A stretch of DNA of 64,000 bases from JBGSKV01 sp041740975 (GTDB taxonomy: Bacteria > Bdellovibrionota_B > Oligoflexia > Oligoflexales > JALZUQ01), in assembly GCA_041740975.1 (NCBI GenBank), contig JBGSKV010000017.1, positions 1 through 64,000 of the forward strand, read 5' to 3'. Under the pieces are notes generated by a model. It was given only the letters and a program-made list of their open reading frames with translations, was not told where the DNA came from and did no database searches. The position numbers were made by a program, and so were the translations under genes. Positions 52,372 through 62,142 of the stretch are shown here, piece by piece; positions within the stretch are counted from its first letter, which is position 1; each line of letters opens with the position of its first letter.

Positions 52372-53742
52372 CTAGTTAGCCAAATGCGGTCGATTTTCAA
52401 ATCTTGAAAGCAGCTGGCAAAGCAACAATGCACTCACCAAGCAGCTGAGCCAGCGCCAAATCCAGTGGAAGTCAGCAAGTTCCCAATAGGCAAAAGGCAG
52501 GTCCCGAAAATATGCGGCAAGATCGATAGCGGCCCATTCGATCCATTCCAATAAATGAAGTGATAACTCTAGTAGCTTCGGAATCCAAAAAAATAAAAAG
52601 ACCACCATAAGAAGCGCGACGTAAAAAATTCCGAAGAAAGGTACGACGAACAAGTTGCAAACGACGCCAATCAGACTGAGGTTGCCGAAGGCCATCGCTG
52701 CAAAGATGGCAAGTTTGCATTGCAGCAGAAAAAGTCGCCATAGATTTGGCCAAATACTCACCTGCCGAAATCGACTTCCTGCATATTCTTGGAAAACGAA
52801 CAGGTAAGCCATCCAACTCATGAGATTTGCCGAGGAGACAAAACCAATGGGAAACAAGAGTGCTTGGAAAACGGCTGCAACACAAATTCTTTTGCTGGTG
52901 GCTAGCCCAAAACTGTAAATATTTGTGAAACTTAGGACCACGTAAATTAGCAAAGATCGTTGCGTTGCAGCAGACATTCCCGTGGCGATGGAAAATGCCA
53001 AAATGATTACCAAAGCCAGAATCTGGAGGACTGGAAAAGTTTGCACCCAGCGATGGGGGCGAATCCAACGCAGCGCATAAATCACTTGTAGCGGAAGCAA
53101 AATACCCAGCGAGGCAATCTTTGCAAAGAGGGCAATATGCGCGCCGCTGATAACCAACAAATGAAAAAGTCCCAAAACCTTGAAACTGCGGATGAGTTCA
53201 AAATCAAGACTTGAAGATTCACCAAGAAAAAGTGCCTCGAACCACTTCTTAGCAACGAGTGATTGGCCTTCACCAAGACCCTGCAAATGCTTTCGAATCT
53301 TTAGCTCGAGCCAAATGAATTGGGTGTCATTCTCTGATTCAAACCAAATACCCTCTTGAAGCAGGGCCTGCGCCTTTGGGCTAATCGTAACCTTTCCCCA
53401 ATCCGAAATGTTCCCACGACCATACGCCCGATAAAACCCGTGAGAATCTTCCACCAAAAGTGGTTGAAGTCGACACCAAAGCCTCGCATTCGTGACTCGG
53501 TATTTACCTGGTTCCGTAACATACTGAGGGTTATGCACTGCACCCCAATAGAAACCCATACCAATGATGACAATTTTCATTCCCGGTCGCCAGATACTTC
53601 GGCGAATACAAAGAACACATAAAAATATGACCGAAAGATAAGTCCATGACGAAAACCAGGGGGTTTGCCAAAAAGAGTAGAGTGAAACGAGTTCACCCAA
53701 AATACAACCAACCAAGAAAGCGACTAGCCACGCATAAATCAT
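52372..53742 (-). CDS. comEC: ComEC/Rec2-type DNA uptake channel, competence domain only
   Basis: 456 residues with eight to ten transmembrane helices. The competence domain (about 160-420) shows ALFLGESSS followed by HLLVISGAHIALF, the typical ComEC core. It lacks the C-terminal metallo-beta-lactamase domain that full ComEC proteins (about 700-800 residues) carry, so nuclease/degradation of the second strand would need another protein. The RBS is weak. Lies between dnaK and lpxC on the same strand. Confidence 0.82.
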   Translation of the reverse strand: MIYAWLVAFLVGCILGELVSLYSFWQTPWFSSWTYLSVIFLCVLCIRRSIWRPGMKIVIIGMGFYWGAVHNPQYVTEPGKYRVTNARLWCRLQPLLVEDSHGFYRAYGRGNISDWGKVTISPKAQALLQEGIWFESENDTQFIWLELKIRKHLQGLGEGQSLVAKKWFEALFLGESSSLDFELIRSFKVLGLFHLLVISGAHIALFAKIASLGILLPLQVIYALRWIRPHRWVQTFPVLQILALVIILAFSIATGMSAATQRSLLIYVVLSFTNIYSFGLATSKRICVAAVFQALLFPIGFVSSANLMSWMAYLFVFQEYAGSRFRQVSIWPNLWRLFLLQCKLAIFAAMAFGNLSLIGVVCNLFVVPFFGIFYVALLMVVFLFFWIPKLLELSLHLLEWIEWAAIDLAAYFRDLPFAYWELADFHWIWRWLSCLVSALLLCQLLSRFENRPHLAN

Positions 53743-53803
53743 ATCCGTGAATAGACAGACCTAAGCATGTCAGCAACTGAATTGAATTAAACTATGGGAT
53801 GAA

Positions 53804-54778
53804 CTACCCGCGCGCTGCGATGGGAGCCGTCTGCCACGGATTCTTAAACTTCTTTATCAAGTCTGAAGGTTCTGATCGGGCAAATTGAATTTCTTTAAAG
53901 ATGCGGTCTTTATTTTCTAAAGCCTGTTTGGTGAACATAGCGTTTAAGCTATGACCTGGCTTATGCATTTCTACGCGACCGATAAGAGGTGCGCCCAAAA
54001 GCGCTAAATCACCAATACCGTCAAGAAGCTTGTGGCGGACAAATTCGTCATGCATACGAAGCCCGTCTTCATTTATAACTCGGTCGGTGCCAACTACAAC
54101 AGCGTTGTCTAAGCTACCACCTAAGGCTTTCCCTTGCGATTGAAGCAAATGAATATCTTGTTGACGGCAAAATGTTCTCGCTTCCGCAATTTGCAAGAAA
54201 TGATGTTTTGTAAATGTCATATCCAAGGACTGTTTGCCAATAATGGTATTTGGAAAATCAATCGTGCATAAAAATGATAAATGAGTCGCTGGTGAGATGC
54301 GAACATAGCCGTCACCCGATTTCACTTCAAAGGTTTCTGTAACCGCGAGATACTTTTTAGGTTTGATTAATCTTCTGTAACCGATTTTCTCAAACTTTTC
54401 GATAAAGCGTTGTGAGCTACCATCCAAAATAGGAATTTCCGGACCATTCACTTTGATAATAGCATTGTCAATACCGGCGCCAAATAACGCTGCCATAAGA
54501 TGCTCGACAGTTGCAATTTCGTAATGGCCATTGCCAATGACAGTCGACATATGTGTCGTGGATATATATGTAGCTAACGCAGGGATAAAATCGGCGTTCA
54601 CAATATCTGTTCTTTGGAAAAGAATGCCGGTATCGGCTTCAGCAGGAAGAACTTGTACGCTCGTCAATCGACCAGAATGTACGCCCTTGCCATGAAAACT
54701 AATCTTCGAGGCTATCGTTTTCTGCAAACGATCTTCGTTTGCCCAGAACCATTGTAAGTCGTTAAATTTGCGCTTCAT
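53804..54778 (-). CDS. lpxC: UDP-3-O-acyl-N-acetylglucosamine deacetylase
   Basis: Zinc enzyme for the committed step of lipid A synthesis. 324 residues; Zn ligands in VEHLMAALFG (His near 92) and RHKLLDGIGDL (His and Asp near 250), plus LDGSS. The N-terminus has an extra 20-25 residues before KTIASKISFHGKGVHSG. ATG 54778 is chosen by GAGG six bases upstream; that RBS is the last of three tandem copies of the same 10-bp unit. Confidence 0.93.
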   Translation of the reverse strand: MKRKFNDLQWFWANEDRLQKTIASKISFHGKGVHSGRLTSVQVLPAEADTGILFQRTDIVNADFIPALATYISTTHMSTVIGNGHYEIATVEHLMAALFGAGIDNAIIKVNGPEIPILDGSSQRFIEKFEKIGYRRLIKPKKYLAVTETFEVKSGDGYVRISPATHLSFLCTIDFPNTIIGKQSLDMTFTKHHFLQIAEARTFCRQQDIHLLQSQGKALGGSLDNAVVVGTDRVINEDGLRMHDEFVRHKLLDGIGDLALLGAPLIGRVEMHKPGHSLNAMFTKQALENKDRIFKEIQFARSEPSDLIKKFKNPWQTAPIAARG

Positions 54779-54780
54779 CT

Positions 54781-54810
54781 TCAACCTCTATCAACCTCTA
54801 TCAACCTCTC
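54781..54810 (-). repeat. Three 10-bp tandem repeats carrying Shine-Dalgarno cores
   Basis: On the coding strand GAGAGGTTGA, TAGAGGTTGA, TAGAGGTTGA directly before AGATG of lpxC. Each unit has AGAGG, so there are three candidate ribosome sites at 10-bp steps; only the last is at normal distance. Confidence 0.8.
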
Positions 54811-55052
54811 ACGAGGTTCTGACCATTCATCACTATCGGTCTCTTAACTAACTGCCTAAAATTTAGGCCAATTTTTCGGAAACGGTGAATATAGGAAAGC
54901 AATATTGGTGCCAAAGAATTCCAGAATCATTTTTATCCGTAAGATCCCTGAAATACGACATAACTTGCCAATGGCTCACTTTGCGATTTTCGCAAAACTG
55001 TGTGAGCAAAAACACAACTCATGGATGATGTGTTGCAAATTAACCACAAAGC

Positions 55053-55916
55053 TTATTTATTAATCATTTTAATAACATTGCGCAAGCGGATTCGAATAAG
55101 CCCCTCATATTCGTCCCAATTCTTAAGATTCTTGTTTTCAATACCAAACGACAGTCCGCGCGATACCGGTAGCAATGCGTGAATACCAGCGTCATGCAAG
55201 AAGGTCCGCATATCATCATCTATAGATGCGCCTTGAGCGCCGACTCCCGGCAACAAAAATGAAGAACCCTTCAGTTTAGGAAGAAAATGAGTCCGAATGG
55301 TTTCGATTCGCGTCGCCCCCAAAACCCATCCAATACAAGGTTCAATGTTTTCTTTCTTCGCATAAGCAGTGATGTGCTCGAAAAGCGCTTCGTAGACTTT
55401 GCGACCATCCCAAAGCAGCCCATTTTGCAAGTCCTGATCATTTGCGTTGGAGGTATGCCAAACAATGTATATACCCTTACCCTTTTTTATCCAGGGCAGT
55501 AGCGCTGCGATGACATCCGTTCCCATATAAGGAGTGATCGTCAAACAATCTGCTTCAAGTTGATCGAAAGACGATTCGCCATATGCAGCCATCGTGCTGG
55601 CAATATCCCCTCTTTTCGCGTCAAGAATCACGAAAAGCCCGAAGCTCTTTGCCATTGCGATGGAATCTTTAAGCGCTGACAGACCGAAAGTGCCTAAAGA
55701 CTCAAAAAAACTGCTTTGTATTTTTACGGAAGACACCAAACCTGCCGCGGCGCGAATATGCGCCGAGCTAAAAAGTTGTAGAAATTTTCTCTCCCCATGA
55801 ACGACAAGCTCTTGTTTCAGAAAATCCTCAAGCAGCCTCAGATGGGGATCAATTCCGACACAAACAACCGAATTGAGTTGAGTATTGAATTCATGCAGTC
55901 GCGGAAAAAAACTCAT
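55053..55916 (-). CDS. pyrF: Orotidine 5'-phosphate decarboxylase
   Basis: Last step of UMP synthesis. 287 residues, the longer type 2 form: VVCVGIDPH near residue 20, LDAKRGDIASTMAAYG near 95 with the Asp-x-Lys-x2-Asp catalytic set, DCLTITPYMG near 125 and LLPGVGAQGA near 222. I use ATG 55916; a GTG five codons earlier overlaps the stop of the crotonase-like gene and would also work. Last gene of the tetR-to-pyrF run. Confidence 0.9.
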   Translation of the reverse strand: MSFFPRLHEFNTQLNSVVCVGIDPHLRLLEDFLKQELVVHGERKFLQLFSSAHIRAAAGLVSSVKIQSSFFESLGTFGLSALKDSIAMAKSFGLFVILDAKRGDIASTMAAYGESSFDQLEADCLTITPYMGTDVIAALLPWIKKGKGIYIVWHTSNANDQDLQNGLLWDGRKVYEALFEHITAYAKKENIEPCIGWVLGATRIETIRTHFLPKLKGSSFLLPGVGAQGASIDDDMRTFLHDAGIHALLPVSRGLSFGIENKNLKNWDEYEGLIRIRLRNVIKMINK

Positions 55917-55920
55917 AGAC

Positions 55921-57738
55921 CTAAAACTCACCCGTCAGCGTATCCATGTAGTTCGGCCAGTTTTTGGCAACATAGCTTTGCGTGCTCATTCTGCAGTATC
56001 GCATACCGTCTAAAGGCATGTGGTCATCGGTTGGAAAACCGAGAATTTCACTCACAAAAAGTTCGGCTTTGATATGGTCATCCCCTAAAACATTCTTGGC
56101 CAAAACCAAGCTGGTAATGCCGGCAAGGTAGCGAAAATGCGAATCCAGCTCAATTGGTGTTCGCTCGACGAAATCTTTCTTAACACGTTTCACTTCGAAA
56201 TTTGCTTTATGAAGTGTTTCAAGCGACCATGCTGTTTTACTTAAAGTAAATCCCCCGATTGGTTCGGGTGGAAGATCGGATAAAATATGCCGACTTCCAA
56301 TAAAAGTATCCCAAGCTTCCCAACTTCCGGCAAACCGCCAACCTCGATCGCTAAGGCTTTGGATAATATACGTTAGCCTCAATCCATTTATCGTACTGTA
56401 CTTAAGAAGTTCTTCGAAAAACAGAGATCGCAAGTACGTGGCCAAAGAAATATCTTTAAAAACTCCTTTGGGAAGTTCAAGAACAAGTCCAAAAAGGTGA
56501 TAGAAGTTTCGCTCCCAACGATCAGAAGATGGATGAACCTCCGCGACGGCACCACTAACATCAACTGCGAAAAAATCGGCCTTCTGTTCGCCGTAGGCGA
56601 AGGTGACTCGGCGATCGGCATGGTAGGAGATATGGAGGCATTCTTTTGCCAACGGTAGTCCGACAATCCATCGCGCTTTTTGATTCCACCTTTGATAAAC
56701 CAGAGGTGCGTTTTGCACGGAGCCTAATCGGTCATATAGCAAACTCAAATTAGACTGCAACAAATCGATCTGAGTACAATAAAAACAGATTGCATGACAT
56801 CGTGAAAGCATCGTGGCTATAAAATCAGCCGGTGGAATAACTTCCTCGAGCTCAATATAAATCACCGAAAAAAGATGCGAAGAAAAAACTTCATTCTCAA
56901 CAAAGGAAATATTCTTCTTCAGGTAAGTAGAATATTTTTGCGTTAAATATTGGTACGCGGACAAGGAGGCTAAGAAACCACGATATTTATGGTTTGTTTC
57001 AAAGCGCTGCACAATCTTTTGAGGCTTATGAATAAGGTTTTGTACGAACAGCCGATTACTGACGCCTTTGGTCAATTCACTGAGCTTGGAAGGTGAAAAA
57101 TGTTCAAATGGCAACTCCATTTCTATTGGCAAATCGACGGGCGAATCATACTGCTGCTTAGGTCGCCTTTCGAGTGTCTTTACGACGGAAGAGATATCAC
57201 CTATAAAGCAGCCATGCACCAGACCCACAGCCAAAGCTTCGTCAATTGAAAAACGAGTGCGTTTGCGCCAGTCAAATTTGAATAGCGCATGGGTCTTAGC
57301 GATACGGTCAAAGATCCCACCGCCTGGATAAAAACCTTTTTCAATTTGAGGAAATCCGACATACCCACGATTGTCATAGGCAACTCGAAAGTCGACCGCC
57401 ATTGCCAACTCAAAAAAACTATCAAGACAGTTTCCCTGAAAAACATAGGCAGTTTTCATCCGGGCTCGAAGCACAAACTTAATGAGCGATCTTAGATTGT
57501 GTAAATTCTGATTGAGTTCGTGGTACAAAAGAGTCGAGGCGTTTAAAACCCACTCGCTATGGTAATCACTCCCTGACATTTTCTGGTCAAAAATGACAAT
57601 GTCATGATCAGGATTAATTTCTTGGCCGCGAAAGAACTCCAAGGCTTCCGATAAAACCACGGACACCGCCGGATCATATAGACTCGTATGACATGGTACT
57701 TCTATAATTCGATATTTCGTTGGGACTGCGGCAGTCAT
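55921..57738 (-). CDS. Divergent crotonase/3-hydroxyacyl-CoA dehydrogenase-like protein
   Basis: 605 residues. About 80-190 resembles the crotonase fold: FELAMAVDFRVAYDNRGYVGFPQIEKGFYPGGGIFDRIAK and DEALAVGLVHG, close to the ELAMACDYRIA, GLPEVKLGLLPGAGG and AEEALALGLVD blocks of FadB/FadJ; the catalytic Glu positions are not clear. The end (FPTDDHMPLDGMRYC) recalls the 3HCDH C-terminal domain, but no clean NAD-binding GxGxxG is visible between. Shorter than FadJ (714). Possibly a degenerate or re-purposed FadB-like protein. Ten bases after the 335-residue unknown, same strand. Confidence 0.6.
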   Translation of the reverse strand: MTAAVPTKYRIIEVPCHTSLYDPAVSVVLSEALEFFRGQEINPDHDIVIFDQKMSGSDYHSEWVLNASTLLYHELNQNLHNLRSLIKFVLRARMKTAYVFQGNCLDSFFELAMAVDFRVAYDNRGYVGFPQIEKGFYPGGGIFDRIAKTHALFKFDWRKRTRFSIDEALAVGLVHGCFIGDISSVVKTLERRPKQQYDSPVDLPIEMELPFEHFSPSKLSELTKGVSNRLFVQNLIHKPQKIVQRFETNHKYRGFLASLSAYQYLTQKYSTYLKKNISFVENEVFSSHLFSVIYIELEEVIPPADFIATMLSRCHAICFYCTQIDLLQSNLSLLYDRLGSVQNAPLVYQRWNQKARWIVGLPLAKECLHISYHADRRVTFAYGEQKADFFAVDVSGAVAEVHPSSDRWERNFYHLFGLVLELPKGVFKDISLATYLRSLFFEELLKYSTINGLRLTYIIQSLSDRGWRFAGSWEAWDTFIGSRHILSDLPPEPIGGFTLSKTAWSLETLHKANFEVKRVKKDFVERTPIELDSHFRYLAGITSLVLAKNVLGDDHIKAELFVSEILGFPTDDHMPLDGMRYCRMSTQSYVAKNWPNYMDTLTGEF

Positions 57739-57748
57739 TATCTCTAGA

Positions 57749-58756
57749 TCACTCTTTCTGCATGACGAGGGCTTTCACCGTCGGAAAAGCATTGAAATCA
57801 ATAAAAACCGTTTGTTTAGCCGATGAAACCAAACTAGCAACCATATTGTGAATAGGAGACCAGCCGAAAATATATTCTTGCAAGCTTATATTTGCCGCCG
57901 GAAAAACTTCTAGCAAAGTCGTTTGCATCACTGCGGCAACGGCCATGTATGGGCAGCTAAAGTAAAACTTGATGCCATCACGCGCCACGATACCATCAGC
58001 TTCCATTTTATTTTTCAGATCCGAAAAAGCAATATGGAGAGATGTCAGAGACAATGGCGGCTGAAGCTCCCAGTCGTACACCAAAGTCTTAGCATATTTT
58101 TTTTCCGACTGAGAAAACCGAAAACCTTGTATGCCCCAACCTGGAACAATAGGCTCCGCAATAGTCTTTTTCTGATATACTTGGCGTGCTAACTCGTCAG
58201 CATTTATTTTCTGCCATTCACGAGAGGCAATCTTTAAAGAACGAAAAACAAAACTCGGACGTGAGAATCGTCCAGAAGCGTCTTGCACAATGAGGCGATT
58301 AAAAACATCTGACGATGAAAAACTCTTTTGGCGGTCGCGTATAGCATTGCGAATCTTCTGGATGAAGTTCTGCACGTCTTTACTTTTTGCTTCGAGAGCT
58401 TGATATTTGAGTTGTCGTAACGTCCCATTGGAACCAGGCACCTGTCCACCCAACACACAAAACGTATCCTCACCTTGTGACGCCGACATTGCTGTCAGCA
58501 AAGTCATATAATCCAAGTGATGTTGGTAGAATTTGTCGCCAGTTAACTCTTGGGCGGTAATGTCGCCAGAAAATACATGTACGGATCGAAATACGTTACT
58601 GTTTCTTAAATTTACAGAGTCCACGACGCTGGCAAGTAGCTTGGAAATCCGAATTTTCTTCTGACCCACTCCATCCGCTGCTCGTAAGCAAAATGCATCG
58701 ATTGGTTTCGGAAACTCGAATAAGACGCCGGATTTTTCACTGCTTTTTACTAGCAA
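57749..58756 (-). CDS. Unknown protein, partner of the crotonase-like gene
   Basis: 335 residues from a TTG that overlaps the end of the TPR gene by 20 bp. No signal peptide. Contains LCLRAADG-like N-terminal and CVLGGQVPGSNGTLRQLK near 98 and IFGWSPIHNMVASL near 307. Its place before a FadB-like gene raises thiolase-like FadA as a thought, but I see no thiolase Cys/His motifs and do not claim it. Coupled translation with both neighbours is likely. Confidence 0.62.
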   Translation of the reverse strand: MLVKSSEKSGVLFEFPKPIDAFCLRAADGVGQKKIRISKLLASVVDSVNLRNSNVFRSVHVFSGDITAQELTGDKFYQHHLDYMTLLTAMSASQGEDTFCVLGGQVPGSNGTLRQLKYQALEAKSKDVQNFIQKIRNAIRDRQKSFSSSDVFNRLIVQDASGRFSRPSFVFRSLKIASREWQKINADELARQVYQKKTIAEPIVPGWGIQGFRFSQSEKKYAKTLVYDWELQPPLSLTSLHIAFSDLKNKMEADGIVARDGIKFYFSCPYMAVAAVMQTTLLEVFPAANISLQEYIFGWSPIHNMVASLVSSAKQTVFIDFNAFPTVKALVMQKE

Positions 58757-59840
58757 CGCCTTCTTCCAATCGCTTGCGGGCCATCATGACTTGCTCTTTC
58801 AAATCTTTCGATTTGAGTTTTTGGTGGAGACCATCAAGCAGTACCAGAACTTCATCCCACTCTTTATTTTGAATAGAAATTTTGAGTAGTCGCTCAGAAA
58901 CTTCGACTAATTTAGGTTCCAATTGAACCGCCTTTTGATAAGCCTTCTTCGCTTGAACGCTATCATTGATACGATCGTAAATATCGCCCATCTTCATATA
59001 GAGTACGCCTGTGTCCTCTTCCGGTAACTTGGCAATGCTACGTTTCAAAACACGCAAACAGCCTTGAAAGTCACCGCAGGCATAGCAAGCATCAAAATGT
59101 ATAGATGAAGTGTCCAGCGGGCTCTCTAAACAAAAACGCTCCAGAACTTCCACCGCTTCGTCGGCACGGTTGAGGTGGTAAAGCAACACTGCAGCCAACT
59201 CGTGCGCATAACGAAAGACTTGATGTGGATGTGAATCGCATTCCATCAAACTTCTGAGAACATTTAAAAGATCATACCACTGACCGTTTTGCGTGTAGAG
59301 TAATTTGAAATAACGCAAAGCCTTTAGATTATAAGGGTCAATATCGAGAAGCTTTTGGTAGTTGGGATGCAAAAGGTCATCATTGTAGGTCTTTTTCTCA
59401 AATAGAAAGCACAGTCTTTCCAGACTTTGGATATTACTTTCTTTGTCTGGAAATTTATTAATAAGGTGCTTCAGTACGGAAGCTTCAACGAAAAAATCTT
59501 CCGAGTCCATGATATGCGGCAAAACTTTGATACAGAGTTCTGAGAAGTTCAAATTGAGATCTTTTATAATTCTCAAAACAGTCTGAGCACTTGCCTCAGG
59601 GTCCTCAAGGTAAAGATTCTGAATTTTGGCAGTGCGGACGAGATCGGTGAGTCGCAGGTCTTTATTATTGGAGCGATCACTAGCGTCTAAAAAACGAAAA
59701 AGTGGTTGCCAACATTCATATTCTTGCAGCTTATCTAGGTAACTCGCCCTGACAGCAACGTCGACAATGGGAGTAGCCTCCAATTTCGAAATGACGTCAC
59801 TGATCTCTTGGCTGATTTCCTGCATCGAAGGGGTGGACAA
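58737..59840 (-). CDS. TPR-containing cytoplasmic protein
   Basis: 367 residues, helical throughout, with TPR-like units from about 170 on (YNLKALRYFKLLYTQNGQWYDLL, GVLYMKMGDIYDRINDSVQAKKAYQKAVQLEP). TTG start with AGAGG six bases upstream; an ATG five codons in has no RBS. Between tetR (17 bp upstream) and the unknown gene (20-bp overlap). Confidence 0.8.
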   Translation of the reverse strand: MSTPSMQEISQEISDVISKLEATPIVDVAVRASYLDKLQEYECWQPLFRFLDASDRSNNKDLRLTDLVRTAKIQNLYLEDPEASAQTVLRIIKDLNLNFSELCIKVLPHIMDSEDFFVEASVLKHLINKFPDKESNIQSLERLCFLFEKKTYNDDLLHPNYQKLLDIDPYNLKALRYFKLLYTQNGQWYDLLNVLRSLMECDSHPHQVFRYAHELAAVLLYHLNRADEAVEVLERFCLESPLDTSSIHFDACYACGDFQGCLRVLKRSIAKLPEEDTGVLYMKMGDIYDRINDSVQAKKAYQKAVQLEPKLVEVSERLLKISIQNKEWDEVLVLLDGLHQKLKSKDLKEQVMMARKRLEEGVASKKQ

Positions 59841-59857
59841 TTCACGCCTCTAGTTTG

Positions 59858-60454
59858 TTATTGAATACAAATATTATTGAAAACAAATTCCTTGGCTACC
59901 GTCTTCAGTCTTTCAAAATCGCCAACATTGTCATCAAATAACCATTGTAAGCTCATGCCATCTAACATACCCAAAATAATCACAGACATTTCTTTAGGAT
60001 CAACTTTCTTAAATACACCGCCGTCAACACCCTCGCGAATAACTTGCGCAGCGGTTTCGCGAAACTTGCCGTAATGGGCCGCGATCACGCCGCGAACTTC
60101 CTCTTTTTGGTTAATCTGAGTCCAAAAGTCCATATTGACTTGGTAGTATTCCTTTGTGCTTCTGACGACATCAAAAGACACATCAATAAAAATTTCGAGC
60201 TTGTTCTTAGGACCGGTACTTTTTTGCATTTCTTTGCTGAGAGTCTTTTCAATGTCGCCAGCGACTTTATCCAAGACGGACATCATGAGATCATCTTTAT
60301 TCAAAAAGTAATAATGAATAATCCCCTTACTGACTCCCGCGGCTCTCGCCACATCTTGCATCGAGAAATTATGATAACCGTACTTTGTGATGCACTCGAC
60401 GGTTGCTTGGACGATTTGATCTTTGCGTTCGGCCGCTACGTCAGCTTTAGACAT
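59858..60454 (-). CDS. TetR-family transcriptional regulator
   Basis: 198 residues. N-terminal HTH with ECITKYGYHNFSMQDVARAAGVSKGIIHYYFLNKDDLM (about 18-55); C-terminal helical ligand domain resembling the BetI/AcrR group. It heads the minus-strand run and faces the gene at 60637, with an inverted repeat between. Acyl-CoA or a similar ligand would fit the downstream crotonase-like gene; inference. Confidence 0.92.
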   Translation of the reverse strand: MSKADVAAERKDQIVQATVECITKYGYHNFSMQDVARAAGVSKGIIHYYFLNKDDLMMSVLDKVAGDIEKTLSKEMQKSTGPKNKLEIFIDVSFDVVRSTKEYYQVNMDFWTQINQKEEVRGVIAAHYGKFRETAAQVIREGVDGGVFKKVDPKEMSVIILGMLDGMSLQWLFDDNVGDFERLKTVAKEFVFNNICIQ

Positions 60455-60558
60455 CTCGTGGATCCTCTCTTATATCTTCTTTACCAATTCAATCTTTTCA
60501 CAAGTCTAGACGAGACAACATCGTTTCTTTTCTGGTACGGTTCCATCACGTCTGGGAA

Positions 60559-60586
60559 GTTTAACAATAAAAATAGCAGGTTAAAC
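60559..60586. promoter_or_regulatory. Inverted repeat, possible TetR operator
   Basis: GTTTAAC (60559-60565) and GTTAAAC (60580-60586) are reverse complements; the right arm lies inside AGGTTAAACCT, itself nearly palindromic. Placed in the divergent gap between tetR and the 60637 gene. Confidence 0.4.
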
Positions 60587-60636
60587 CTAAAAATCCCTCC
60601 TTGACTGTAACAGATTAGTTCACGAAAATCAGCCCC

Positions 60637-62142
60637 ATGTTTAAACTTCGCCAACAGTCTAGAATAACTATAGTAAACCACTTTCCGTGGCAGCGACAAT
60701 TGCTTTCGTGTCTGGGGTTTTTTGCAGTTTTTTCTGCTTATATTCTTCTCGCAACCCCTTGGGGCTGTTCGGAATCGGCCAATAGTAGCTTACTGGTGAC
60801 GGCTCGTGAGCCCGGGACTTTCGAACTTTATCGCTACGACAAAAACAATCACCTCACGGCGGAATGGCGCGCGCAGTTCAATCAAAAAATTGACTTGCCC
60901 GCCGGGCGCTATTTACTTTTGAAATCCTGCTCGAGTCATGAACTGGTTGTCGCCAAGAACGAGAATCGCATCATTCGCACTCGAATTATTCGATTTCAAC
61001 CTTCGGCATCTCCTATGCCCGGTGACAAGTTTGTTATTGAGTGCAGACGAAAAATTGCCAGCACGTACGATCACCAACGTTTAGAAAATCAATTTGAAAT
61101 GACTCTTTTCGATGATCAGCAAGAGATTTTGGTGAACATGCGTCCACTTTCAAATGTCTTAGCGAAACCTCTGAGGGAAACATCGGAAGATCTCAATGTT
61201 CCGATTGGTGGGGTTCGCGTTAACACTTTAAATACAGGCAAAGATCAATTTTTCGTTTACCCGAAAGACCCTGTAAGTCCGACTACGAATTCACAATACG
61301 CAGGACACTGGATGTTTCTTTTACCGGGCGCATACACGGTGGAATTAAATGGGTCCAAGCAAGATATAACGCTCGCCGATGGACAGCTTATTGATATTCA
61401 GTCTGGACAGATCCGCATACAGTCCGCACTTCAATTGGATACGGAACGCGCCACCAAAATTAGTGGTCGTCCTCTCGAAGCTACTCTCAATAAAACCCAT
61501 ACTTTGACACTCAATACCGACTATGCGCTTTTACCCGGAGAGCACCATTTGACTTTTTCTGGCGCACAAACTGATCTGAGTTTTCAGTTGGCGCCGGCGG
61601 AAAAGAAAACACTTCCGGTACGATCGGTTAGCGTCAGACTAAACTGTGCAGAAGCTGACTGGGGATGTCTTGGTAAGAAAGAGGTTTTTTTGTTTGAACC
61701 TGATGCGATCTATCCTTTCGCGTCCGGAACAACCGATGTCCCCATTGTTTTTTGGCAAAAAAATGTGACCGTTAGTTTAGCGGGGCTTGAGTCCATTCGA
61801 CATCGCCTACCAGCGAGCGAACAGAATATAGTGCTGAGAACTCGTCAGATCAAACTCCTTCCCAATCTAAAACATGAGGAAGGTTACCGGACTGAGCTAT
61901 TGCGCATTGAGAGCGCCGGTGAAAACCCTAAGGGAGTAAGCTTTGACCTTCCCATCGGGCCCCGGTTTTCCTTTACAGTACTCCAAGGCGCTTACCGACT
62001 TTCGTCGTATCGCAAAGTTCCGCGAAGTACTCTGCCGCAACGAGTTCAGCTAAATTTTTACGCTTCACCTTCACATGAACCTCTCATCTTGAAACCGAAC
62101 ATTAATTTGAGCTTGCATAGGCTTTCTGAATTTCAGAAGTAG
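60637..62142 (+). CDS. Membrane-anchored beta-rich protein of unknown function
   Basis: 501 residues. One transmembrane segment at about 22-42 (LLSCLGFFAVFSAYILLATPW) followed by a long beta-rich exported part with repeated carboxypeptidase-regulatory-like strands (LPAGRYLLLKS, LLPGAYTVELNG, LLPGEHHLTFSG, VLQGAYRLSSY). Two or three cysteine pairs. No recognised domain. Divergent from tetR; no terminator seen after it. Confidence 0.72.
   Translation: MFKLRQQSRITIVNHFPWQRQLLSCLGFFAVFSAYILLATPWGCSESANSSLLVTAREPGTFELYRYDKNNHLTAEWRAQFNQKIDLPAGRYLLLKSCSSHELVVAKNENRIIRTRIIRFQPSASPMPGDKFVIECRRKIASTYDHQRLENQFEMTLFDDQQEILVNMRPLSNVLAKPLRETSEDLNVPIGGVRVNTLNTGKDQFFVYPKDPVSPTTNSQYAGHWMFLLPGAYTVELNGSKQDITLADGQLIDIQSGQIRIQSALQLDTERATKISGRPLEATLNKTHTLTLNTDYALLPGEHHLTFSGAQTDLSFQLAPAEKKTLPVRSVSVRLNCAEADWGCLGKKEVFLFEPDAIYPFASGTTDVPIVFWQKNVTVSLAGLESIRHRLPASEQNIVLRTRQIKLLPNLKHEEGYRTELLRIESAGENPKGVSFDLPIGPRFSFTVLQGAYRLSSYRKVPRSTLPQRVQLNFYASPSHEPLILKPNINLSLHRLSEFQK

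Noticed and set aside
57749..58756. Calling the 335-residue protein a thiolase (FadA)
   Set aside because: Position beside a FadB-like gene invites it, but the catalytic Cys, GHP and CxG motifs of thiolases are absent.
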